Below, in pieces: positions 1-6,441 of a stretch of DNA of 7,951 bases (its first letter is position 1; every line of letters starts with the position of its first letter). The notes below the pieces were generated by a model. That model did no database searches. It saw only the letters and a program-made list of their open reading frames with translations, and was not told the origin of the DNA. Position numbers and translations under genes: made by a program. The stretch comes from Elusimicrobia bacterium RIFOXYB2_FULL_48_7 (GTDB taxonomy: Bacteria; Elusimicrobiota; Endomicrobiia; CG1-02-37-114; XYA2-FULL-39-19). The DNA is taken from positions 2,222-10,172 of the forward strand of contig MGVM01000097.1 of the NCBI GenBank assembly GCA_001800495.1. The letters run 5' to 3'.

Positions 1-2471
1 TTTCAAACAACGTAAGTTATTCCACCTATAACTACTACAACGTATTCATAGACAACCAGCCGGCGTATGTTTTTTGCCTCACAACCCAGACAGTATATAC
101 CGTCGCGCAGGGGCTTGCCGATACATCCCACGAAGTCCTGATAACCAAACGTACTGAGCCGATCACCGGAAAGTGCGTGTTCAAGGGTTTTGTGCTGGAC
201 GCGGGCAAAACCCTCCAGGCTCCGGCGCCTAAACCCGGCCGCAAACTGGAATTCCTGGGAGATTCGTTTACCTGCGGCTGGGACAATGAAGGTGTCGGCG
301 CCGCCCCGGAGCAAAGCTATTACCCGTACATGAAAGAGAACAATTATCTCACCTATGGCCCGATGGTCGGGAGATACTTCAACGCGGAATGCAGTATACT
401 TGCATGGTCGGGGACTTCCATCGCAACTCCCGCAACTGCCCGCCTTTTTGAAGGATACGACCAGACACTGGCGTATGAGACCACAAAGAACTGGAGTTTC
501 AGCAGCTGGGTGCCCGATGCAACAATTATCTATCTCGGCATGAACGATGGCGGGATCGCGCAGCAGCAGTTTGAAACCGCATATTCAAGTTTTATCGCGA
601 GGATAAGAGCGAAAAGGCCCGATACCGAATTGATATGCCTCTGGTGGAGGCCGTGGGGCAACGACCCGATCGGCACATACGTAACCAATGTTGTAAGTTC
701 AAAGACCGCCGCAGGCGACACTAAAATACACGCCGCGCTGCTGGATTTTTCCTGGGTAGCAGCCGACCTCGCGCAGGGACATCCCACTGTTTCAGGAAAC
801 CAGAAAATAGCCGATAACCTTGTGCCCGTGATACAGGGGATACTGGGCTGGAGTACGGACACCAGCTCGCCCTCCGCGCCGGGAATAGTGAGGGATGGCG
901 CTACTGCCGGCATTGATATAAGTTCTACTGTTTCTACCACGCAGCTTTCAGCCAACTGGACTGTAGGCGCGGATGCTGAAAGCGGTATCTCCGGGTACCT
1001 GTATGCGGTAGGAACTACTGCGGGAGGCACTAATACAAAAAGCTGGACAACAATCGGAAATGTGTTAAGCACAACAACAGCGTTGAATTTGACTCTCGGG
1101 ACAACCTATTATTTCAGCGTGAAATCCATTAACGGGGTCGGACTGGTAAGCGCAACTGCGGCAAATTCCAACGGTCAGTTTGTAGTTGCGGTAAGCACAG
1201 CGGTAGTGGATACTTCGTCTCCCACGGCCCCGGGAATAGTGCGCGACGGCGCGGCAACCGGCGTGGATATCTCATCAACTATGTCCAATGGCACGCTTTC
1301 AGCAAACTGGACTGCAGGCAGTGACCCCGAATCAGCTGTAACGGGGTACCGCTATGCAATAGGCACAACTGCCGGGGGAACTAACACTGCAGGGTGGGCT
1401 GCGCTGGGCAATGTTTTAAGCGTGACAAGAAACGGGCTTACGCTGGCTACAGGCGCAACATACTATTTTACCGTCAAAGCAGTCAATTCAATAGGTTTGG
1501 TCAGCATTTCGGCAGCAAATTCCAACGGGCAATATATTGTGGCAATAGACACAAGCGACGTGACAGCGCCTTCAAATATTTCTGTAGTTCGTGACGGCTT
1601 GAGTAGCGATGTCGATTCATCGACATCTTTAACACAGCTGAGCGCCAACTGGGACTCCTCAGCTGATGCCGAGTCGAGCATCGCGAGGTACTGGTATGCA
1701 ATAGGAACCCAGGCAAGCGGGCCGGGAGCAAGCAACACGCTGGGTTGGACCGACAACGGGCAATTAACCAGTATAACCGCAGCCGGGTTAACGCTGTCAG
1801 TTAATGTTACCTACTATGTAAGCGTGAAAGCGGAGAACAACGTCGGCCTGCAAAGCTCAACAACAACTTCCAACGGGCAGGTAATATTGGCGCCGGCTCC
1901 TCCGGACACCATACCTCCGGTAATAACACTGGTATCAGCGCAAAACATAACCGCGAACACCGCGATCGTCGCCTGGACAACCGATGAGCCGTCAACAAGC
2001 CTTGTGGAGTACGGCCGGTTAATAAATTATGACAAATCCACAATCCTTGATTCCTCATTGGGCCTGTCGCACAGCGGGGCGCTGGCAAATTTGCTGCCCG
2101 GCACCCTGTACCACTACCGTGTAATAAGCCGGGACGCAAGCGGAAATGAAACCCAAAGCGCGGACTACACGTTTACAACGCCTGGCGCAGGCGGTACAAT
2201 CAGCGAAGCCATCCACGCATACCCGAACCCGTGCAAGGTATCGGTATCAAACCCTGTGAAGTTCAGGATATCAGGCGCGAATATCAGCGAGGTTAGCATT
2301 TACACAATCAGCGGGCGGCTAATCCGTAAACTTGCCGATACTTCTTCGGCCGAAATCCAATGGGACGGCACAAACGCCGACGGCGAGAAAGTTGGCCGCG
2401 GTATATACATATACAAGATCACCAGCACCGCCGGCGACACCGTCACCGGCAAGATAGCACTCACAAAGTGA
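1..2471 (+). CDS. CE2-family SGNH carbohydrate esterase with Fn3 array and C-terminal sorting-like tail (5' partial)
   Basis: Likely a secreted deacetylase that removes O-acetyl groups from a polysaccharide such as xylan or mannan. The frame (first full codon at 3) is open to the left edge, giving 822 visible residues; the true start and any signal peptide lie upstream, so the GTG at 177 is not the start. Residues 1-75 look like the CE2 N-terminal jelly-roll. The SGNH domain (about 80-285) has GDS with nucleophile Ser88 in EFLGDSFTCGWDNEG, the oxyanion block LGMNDGG (Gly179, Asn181), and GHP with His260; this order and the ENNYLTYG and AWSG segments fit CE2. Three Fn3 modules start near residues 286, 403 and 516, a purple-acid-phosphatase-type Fn3 near 635 (VEYG, LLPGTLYHYRV), and an FlgD/T9SS-like tail occupies about 735-822 (YPNP to GKIALTK). 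The position often His in CE2 (HPxxxxH) is Asn here. Family call firm; substrate unknown. Confidence 0.88.
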   Translation, partial: SNNVSYSTYNYYNVFIDNQPAYVFCLTTQTVYTVAQGLADTSHEVLITKRTEPITGKCVFKGFVLDAGKTLQAPAPKPGRKLEFLGDSFTCGWDNEGVGAAPEQSYYPYMKENNYLTYGPMVGRYFNAECSILAWSGTSIATPATARLFEGYDQTLAYETTKNWSFSSWVPDATIIYLGMNDGGIAQQQFETAYSSFIARIRAKRPDTELICLWWRPWGNDPIGTYVTNVVSSKTAAGDTKIHAALLDFSWVAADLAQGHPTVSGNQKIADNLVPVIQGILGWSTDTSSPSAPGIVRDGATAGIDISSTVSTTQLSANWTVGADAESGISGYLYAVGTTAGGTNTKSWTTIGNVLSTTTALNLTLGTTYYFSVKSINGVGLVSATAANSNGQFVVAVSTAVVDTSSPTAPGIVRDGAATGVDISSTMSNGTLSANWTAGSDPESAVTGYRYAIGTTAGGTNTAGWAALGNVLSVTRNGLTLATGATYYFTVKAVNSIGLVSISAANSNGQYIVAIDTSDVTAPSNISVVRDGLSSDVDSSTSLTQLSANWDSSADAESSIARYWYAIGTQASGPGASNTLGWTDNGQLTSITAAGLTLSVNVTYYVSVKAENNVGLQSSTTTSNGQVILAPAPPDTIPPVITLVSAQNITANTAIVAWTTDEPSTSLVEYGRLINYDKSTILDSSLGLSHSGALANLLPGTLYHYRVISRDASGNETQSADYTFTTPGAGGTISEAIHAYPNPCKVSVSNPVKFRISGANISEVSIYTISGRLIRKLADTSSAEIQWDGTNADGEKVGRGIYIYKITSTAGDTVTGKIALTK
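858..1904 (+). repeat. Three tandem Fn3-like modules of gene 1
   Basis: Three modules of 113-119 residues begin at 858, 1209 and 1548. Each has a T/S-x-P-rich opening, an RDG motif, a conserved LSANW tryptophan strand, an AES/PES-containing turn, GYxYAxGT, and a TYYxSVKxxN strand followed by SNGQ. This is the Fn3 pattern of core Trp and late Tyr. The third module is a distinct subtype with RYWYAIGTQ and an extended loop before GWTDNGQ. They most likely act as spacers or carbohydrate-contacting modules between the esterase and the tail. Confidence 0.85.
2448..2467 (+). repeat. Direct repeat, left copy (inside the 3' end of gene 1)
   Basis: These 20 bases encode GKIALT and two bases of the final Lys codon of gene 1. 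They recur exactly at 2543-2562, 95 bp downstream and outside any substantial reading frame. The related 3' end of gene 2 differs at several third codon positions, so the stray copy matches gene 1 better than gene 2. Confidence 0.9.
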
Positions 2472-2501
2472 GCGCTATCGCAGTCCTCATGCCGTTTTGA
2501 A

Positions 2502-2540
2502 CATGGTGTGAAATACAAACTGTCAACAAGTTTGTACATG
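2502..2540. repeat. Inverted repeat / hairpin between gene 1 and the vestigial tail
   Basis: An 8-bp perfect stem (2514-2521 tacaaact with 2529-2536 agtttgta) closes a 7-base loop. CATG at 2502-2505 can extend the pairing with CATG at 2537-2540 if 8 bases on the left side bulge out. No T-run follows, so it is not a standard intrinsic terminator. It lies in the 75 bp between the two 20-bp direct repeats. Confidence 0.55.
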
Positions 2541-2542
2541 GG

Positions 2543-2566
2543 GGCAAGATAGCACTCACAAAATAA
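2543..2566 (+). pseudogene. Vestigial gene 3' end encoding GKIALTK-stop
   Basis: Read in phase, this stretch gives G-K-I-A-L-T-K-stop (TAA), the same last seven residues as genes 1 and 2. Upstream in frame there are only 14 further codons back to a TGA at 2498, and they do not resemble a sorting tail. No start codon with a ribosome binding site is present. It runs directly into the terminator stem. The simplest readings are the stump of a deleted paralogue with its own terminator, or a short duplication at the end of gene 1. It is not proposed to be translated. Confidence 0.65.
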
Positions 2567-2594
2567 TAGGCCCGAAGGGGTTCCTGTTATTTTT
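2560..2594 (+). terminator. Intrinsic terminator
   Basis: The left arm (2560-2573, aaaataataggccc) pairs with 2578-2593. Pairing is AAAATAA/TTATTTT, TAGG/CCTG (one T-G wobble) and CCC/GGG around a GAAG loop, with TT at 2581-2582 bulged. The right side ends in a T-rich tract (ttattttt), and the left arm is A-rich, so it could work in both directions. It overlaps the last bases of the vestigial tail and probably now ends gene 1 transcripts. Confidence 0.75.
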
Positions 2595-2655
2595 GTAGTC
2601 GCCCATTTATGGGCTGTGTTAAAAACGCCGATACGCGTTTTGCGCGGGCAACTAC
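2595..2655. repeat. 61-bp imperfect palindrome (MITE- or REP-like) upstream of gene 2
   Basis: The ends gtagtcgccc (2595-2604) and gggcaactac (2646-2655) are inverted repeats matching at 9 of 10 positions. Inside, gcccat-tt-atgggc (2601-2614) can form its own small hairpin that competes with the long-range pairing for GCCC. The element begins right after the terminator T-tract and ends at the gene 2 ribosome binding site, so in RNA it could be a structured leader. It does not match a riboswitch class I recognise. No typical promoter boxes are visible here. Confidence 0.5.
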
Positions 2656-2656
2656 C

Positions 2657-2662
2657 AGGAGA
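2657..2662 (+). promoter_or_regulatory. Ribosome binding site of gene 2
   Basis: AGGAGA lies 3 bases upstream of the ATG at 2666. This supports that start over the in-frame ATG at 2609, which has no Shine-Dalgarno match and would put 19 charged or polar residues before the signal peptide. The surrounding accaggagaaat is identical upstream of gene 3. Confidence 0.8.
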
Positions 2663-2665
2663 AAT

Positions 2666-5600
2666 ATGAAATCATTGAAAATCAGACTGTTTCTATTTAC
2701 AATTTTTCTGGCTCCCGCGCTTTACGCCGACATCCACACTTCCACTTCCACTGACCAGGGCGCCGTGCAGTGCGCGGTTGATGCCGCATCCGACGGTGAC
2801 ACGGTTGAGATACCCGCAGGCACTGTTGCCTGGACCACGAGAAAATCAAACACGCCCTGCGTTCTGGTAGATAATAAAAGCATAACAATAAAAGGCGCGG
2901 GCATAGGCCCTTCCGGCACAATAATCCAGGACAATACGGGTACTTCCTGGGGGCCGGAGTCCCCTATCAATTTCAGGAACGGCACGGGTAAATCCCTTCG
3001 CGTTACAGGTATCAAGTTTGACGGCTCGGGAAATAATAACGCCGGCAAGTCGTCAATAATATGGGCAAGCGGAAGCTGGCTTGATTTTCGCATAGACCAT
3101 TGCGTGTTTTTGAACCTGGAAACTGCTGTTTATTTAACCGGTTTTCAAACCGGCGTAATAGACCACTGCACCTATTACCTGATAGAGGAACACGGCTACA
3201 GTAACCCGCATTTCATCGCGTCGGTATTCGGTGACGGGGTTAACGCGTGGAAAAGGCCCCTTACTATCGGCACGTCAAACGCGATATTCATGGAAGACAA
3301 TTATATTGAATTCAACCAGATTGCCACGAACGACCCGATCTATGCCGTCAAGAACGGGGCCAGCACGGTTTTCAGGCATAACACAACCAAAAACGGTTTT
3401 GTTGAGGTTTGGGGAACATGCACGCCGCAGGCCGGCACTACAAGGGGCATGGTCAATAATGAATTTTATGAAAATACGATCGGTGGTGAGTCCTACGCGA
3501 TGGTCGGGATAAGCGGCGGCACCGGCGTTGTATTCAATAATACCATAACCGGGGATTACAGCCCCGACAGGTTCAGCTTGTGGATTTACAGGTCCCCGTG
3601 GGGATGCGATTTCTACGGCCCTTGCGACGGCACCAATCCGCTGGACGGCAATACCGCTTTTGACTCCACGGCGGCCGGCGCGCACACCGGTGGAAACAAC
3701 GGCGCTGTCCTGGAGTGCAGCACAAAAAGCTGGGCAAATAACCAGTGGGTTGGCTACGCCGCGTGGAACATGACGGATTACAGCAAGGGTTTTGTAACAG
3801 CCAATACGTCAACAACAATAACAGTTACCTTGAGCGAGGGTTATGTGATAAGGGACACCGGCACGCATACCGGCACCGCAAACGCCACCGTGCTGACATG
3901 TTCCGGCAAAAGCTGGCCTTCCATGCTTTACCGTTGGCCCGACCAGGGCTGTTTCTACATATACAACGTTACCGACGGCAGTATTGGGAAGATCACTGCT
4001 AATTCCGCAAACACTATAACTGCGTCGGGCGGTTTGAGCGGCGGCACAAACAACACCTGGAACACAGGGGATATGTTCCAGGTATGCCTGAGTTCTCCGC
4101 GGATCGGGGTGCAGAAGGACTGGGACACGGGCGATGTTTTCAAAATAACCAACGGTTATCCCTGCCTGGACCAGGTGGGCCGCTGGCGCGATGCCGGCCC
4201 GGATGATAATTACCACCCACAGGCCTTTGAGCCGTATTATGCCTGGGGAAACACTTATAACGGGGCGAGCGAGAACCTGAAAATCAGGGATTGGCATTTG
4301 AGCTATCTTAACGGTATTATATTGGAAGGACGGGATTTTTATAATATGGTAAAGCCCGGCTATGCGCCTTATACATACCCGCACCCGCTCACGCTCCAGG
4401 ATGTCGTGGATACCAGCTCGCCGATAGCGCCTGCCGTTGTGCGCGACGGCACCAGCACGGTGACGGATGTTGCATTTACATATTCCACAACGTCGCTTGC
4501 CGCCAACTGGAATTCCGGAAGCGACCCTGATTCCGGAATTTACGGTTACATTATAGCTGTGGGCACCAGCGCGGGTGGTACCGGGCTTGTCGGCTGGACA
4601 AGCATCGGCAATTTCACCAGCACAAGAACATATGCAGGCCTGGTAACCGGCGCGACATATTACTTCAGTGTGAAAGCGGTGAATATTGTCGGGCTGGTGA
4701 GCACCGGCGCGGCAGTATCTGACGGGCAGTGCGTGATAACAGATGGCACGCCTCCTTTTTGGGGCGGGGCTGGTTCAAGCGTGCGCGACGGGGCTGTCGC
4801 GGGCGTTGATATTTCCACAACAATTTCAACCGCGCAGTTAAGCGCCAACTGGGACGCGGCAACAGATGCGGAAAGCGGCATATCGGGTTACAAGTATGCG
4901 ATAGGGATTGCCGGCTTTGGCGGCGGGTACCTCGTGAACTGGACAACGCTTGGCAATGTTCTCACAGCCACCCGCGGGAGTTTAACCCTTGTTGTCGGCT
5001 CAACATATTACTTTAGCGTGAAATCTATAAACGGGGCGGGCCTTGAAAGCGATCTTTCGAATTCAAACGGAGTACTTGTTATAAGCACGGCTGACGCGAC
5101 AGCGCCCAATCCGCCCGCGAATGTATATGACGGCGCATCAACAGGAATAGACAGTGTATCAACAATATCCAGCAGTACGTTGTCAGCGAACTGGACAGCC
5201 GGGACGGATGCTGAATCAGGCATTACCGGTTACCGGTACGCCATAGGTACAACAGCCGGAGCGACAAATACCGCCGCTTGGGCGACAATAGGGAATTTAC
5301 TGACAGTCACCCGCAACGGATTGGCGCTTTCCGCCGGCACGACATATTACTTCAGCATAAAATCGATCAACGGGAATAATCTGGTAAGCGCAACAGCCGC
5401 CAATTCTAACGGGCAGTATGTAGTGGCGATTGATACCAGTGATATAACGGCACCTCCAAATATAGCACAAGTAAGAGATGGTTTGAGTAGCGATGTCGAT
5501 TCATCGACATCTTTGACACAGCTGAGCGCCAACTGGGACGAGGTAATTGATCCTGAATCCGGAATTGCACGGTACTGGTATGCAATCGGCACCCAGCAAA

Positions 5601-6346
5601 GCGGCGCCGGTGCTTCAGATACCCGCGGGTGGACAGATAACGGGCAGTCAACGTCATTAACAGCAACCGGGCTCACGCTTTCGCAGAACGTTACCTATTA
5701 TATAAGCGTGAAAGCTGAAAATGGCGTCGGAATGCAAAGCGCCAGCACTGCAACGTCCAACGGGCAGGTGGTACTGCCTCCGGCTCCTCCTGACACATCC
5801 AGCCCGGCTATCAGCGGCATATCAGCGCAGAACGTGGCCGCAACCGGTGCCACGATAGTGTGGACGACGGATGAGCTGTCGGATAGCCTGGTGGAATACG
5901 GCAGGACGGTCAATTATGACAAATCCACGATCAAGGATATTGTTTTAAGGATATCGCACAGTATGGCGCTGGCAAATCTGTTGCCAGGCAGTGAATACCA
6001 TTTCCGCGTGATCAGCGTGGATGCAGGCGGCAATGAGGCAGCCAGTGCGGATTATACGTTTACAACATCAGCCCCTGCACAACCAATCCCCGAAACCGTA
6101 CACGCGTACCCGAACCCGGCGAAGGGGGCGGTGAAATTCCGTATAGCAAATATGGCGGGCGGTGAAGTCGCGGTTTATGCGGTCAGCGGGCGGTTGATAA
6201 GGAAACTCACGGATGCTTCCGCCGCTGAGATAGAGTGGGACGGCAAGAACGCCGCCGGCGAGAAAGTTGGCCGCGGGATATACATATACAAGATCACAAG
6301 CACCGCCGGTGACACCGTAACCGGCAAGATAGCGCTAACGAAATGA
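2666..6346 (+). CDS. Secreted right-handed parallel beta-helix protein with Fn3 array and C-terminal sorting-like tail
   Basis: A 1226-residue exported protein. Residues 1-21 form a signal peptide (hydrophobic LFLFTIFLAPA, likely cleaved after LYA). Residues 22-580 look like a pectate-lyase-type beta-helix: AVDAASDGDTVEIPAG opening, ITIKGAG, IDHC twice, and NNEFYENTI-type coils, closing with YPCLDQVGR (498-506) and an EPYYAWGNTYNG segment. Two tandem small beta modules are inserted at about 340-473. Fn3 modules start near 582, 693, 810 and 923, a purple-acid-phosphatase-type Fn3 near 1043, and a YPNP...GKIALTK tail spans about 1143-1226. The beta-helix fold fits polysaccharide lyases, GH28-like hydrolases and non-catalytic binders; I cannot assign catalytic residues, so activity is open. 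The start is set by the ribosome binding site and signal peptide. Its neighbours suggest polysaccharide breakdown. Confidence 0.85.
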   Translation: MKSLKIRLFLFTIFLAPALYADIHTSTSTDQGAVQCAVDAASDGDTVEIPAGTVAWTTRKSNTPCVLVDNKSITIKGAGIGPSGTIIQDNTGTSWGPESPINFRNGTGKSLRVTGIKFDGSGNNNAGKSSIIWASGSWLDFRIDHCVFLNLETAVYLTGFQTGVIDHCTYYLIEEHGYSNPHFIASVFGDGVNAWKRPLTIGTSNAIFMEDNYIEFNQIATNDPIYAVKNGASTVFRHNTTKNGFVEVWGTCTPQAGTTRGMVNNEFYENTIGGESYAMVGISGGTGVVFNNTITGDYSPDRFSLWIYRSPWGCDFYGPCDGTNPLDGNTAFDSTAAGAHTGGNNGAVLECSTKSWANNQWVGYAAWNMTDYSKGFVTANTSTTITVTLSEGYVIRDTGTHTGTANATVLTCSGKSWPSMLYRWPDQGCFYIYNVTDGSIGKITANSANTITASGGLSGGTNNTWNTGDMFQVCLSSPRIGVQKDWDTGDVFKITNGYPCLDQVGRWRDAGPDDNYHPQAFEPYYAWGNTYNGASENLKIRDWHLSYLNGIILEGRDFYNMVKPGYAPYTYPHPLTLQDVVDTSSPIAPAVVRDGTSTVTDVAFTYSTTSLAANWNSGSDPDSGIYGYIIAVGTSAGGTGLVGWTSIGNFTSTRTYAGLVTGATYYFSVKAVNIVGLVSTGAAVSDGQCVITDGTPPFWGGAGSSVRDGAVAGVDISTTISTAQLSANWDAATDAESGISGYKYAIGIAGFGGGYLVNWTTLGNVLTATRGSLTLVVGSTYYFSVKSINGAGLESDLSNSNGVLVISTADATAPNPPANVYDGASTGIDSVSTISSSTLSANWTAGTDAESGITGYRYAIGTTAGATNTAAWATIGNLLTVTRNGLALSAGTTYYFSIKSINGNNLVSATAANSNGQYVVAIDTSDITAPPNIAQVRDGLSSDVDSSTSLTQLSANWDEVIDPESGIARYWYAIGTQQSGAGASDTRGWTDNGQSTSLTATGLTLSQNVTYYISVKAENGVGMQSASTATSNGQVVLPPAPPDTSSPAISGISAQNVAATGATIVWTTDELSDSLVEYGRTVNYDKSTIKDIVLRISHSMALANLLPGSEYHFRVISVDAGGNEAASADYTFTTSAPAQPIPETVHAYPNPAKGAVKFRIANMAGGEVAVYAVSGRLIRKLTDASAAEIEWDGKNAAGEKVGRGIYIYKITSTAGDTVTGKIALTK
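3683..4084 (+). repeat. Two tandem about 61-residue modules inserted in the beta-helix
   Basis: Residues 340-400 and 401-473 of gene 2 share the pattern HTG-x-x-N-x-x-VL-x-CS-x-KSW, then a TD-x-S-x-G segment, then ITANTxxTIT or similar, then a Gly-rich turn and TGD-type ending. The core W, G and TANT positions recur in both. Similar W...G...I-T-x-N-T...T-L-T-V units occur repeatedly in environmental beta-helix and tail-spike-like proteins, but I cannot name a family. The second unit is longer and carries an extra cysteine (CFYIYN). Confidence 0.6.
4409..5791 (+). repeat. Four tandem Fn3-like modules of gene 2
   Basis: Modules start at 4409, 4742, 5093 and 5432, and carry the LxANW and TYYxSxK strands; the first, third and fourth also keep GYxxAxGT-like segments closely. 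The last two correspond in order to modules 2 and 3 of gene 1, including the long-loop RYWYAIGTQ subtype in last place. The second module corresponds best to the first of gene 1. The first module of gene 2 has no counterpart there. The second module has a divergent opening (FWGGAGSSVRDG). Confidence 0.85.
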
Positions 6347-6348
6347 TT

Positions 6349-6420
6349 GTCATTGCGAGCCAGTTTCTGGCGTGGCAATCCTGTTTTTATAGAAGATTGC
6401 TTCACTTCGTTCGCAATGAC
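6349..6420. repeat. 72-bp palindromic dispersed repeat (MITE-like, GTCATTGCGA family)
   Basis: Perfect 10-bp terminal inverted repeats gtcattgcga (6349-6358) and tcgcaatgac (6411-6420) enclose a second inverted pair, gcaatc (6375-6380) and gattgc (6395-6400). The left arm also contains a small hairpin, gccag-ttt-ctggc (6359-6371). This layout matches the widespread short bacterial repeats that begin TGTCATTGCGAG and end CGCAATGACA, which I recall from many genomes. No clear target duplication flanks it. It starts 2 bp after the gene 2 stop, with no T-tract, so it may act as a 3' stabilising stem rather than a terminator. Confidence 0.8.
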
Positions 6421-6430
6421 ACCAAAAACC

Positions 6431-6435
6431 AGGAG
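6431..6435 (+). promoter_or_regulatory. Ribosome binding site of gene 3
   Basis: AGGAG lies 6 bases upstream of the ATG at 6442, in the same accaggagaaat context as gene 2. No separate promoter is evident in the 95-bp gap, so genes 2 and 3 may be read together through the palindromic repeat. Confidence 0.8.
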
Positions 6436-6441
6436 AAATAA

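Noticed and set aside
177..179. GTG at 177 as the start of gene 1
   Set aside because: The frame is open to the left edge and the residues upstream of 177 continue the CE2 N-terminal jelly-roll; there is no ribosome binding site or signal peptide at 177.
530..1072. Long reading frames on the minus strand (for example 530-1072, 3809-4384, 7183-7578)
   Set aside because: All lie antisense to strongly supported coding sequence, show no recognisable domains, and are explained by the codon composition of the opposite strand.
2595..2655. Known riboswitch (c-di-GMP-I or preQ1) upstream of gene 2
   Set aside because: The conserved core motifs of these classes, such as the GEMM receptor motifs, are absent; only generic inverted repeats are seen.
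2609..2665. In-frame upstream ATG at 2609 that would lengthen gene 2 by 19 residues
   Set aside because: No ribosome binding site precedes it, it overlaps the palindromic element, and the added residues would mask a clear signal peptide that starts at the well-placed ATG at 2666.
6375..6400. Intrinsic terminator after gene 2
   Set aside because: The gcaatc/gattgc stem is short with a 14-base loop and no T-tract follows; the T-run is inside the loop. The 72-bp palindrome as a whole is a better description.
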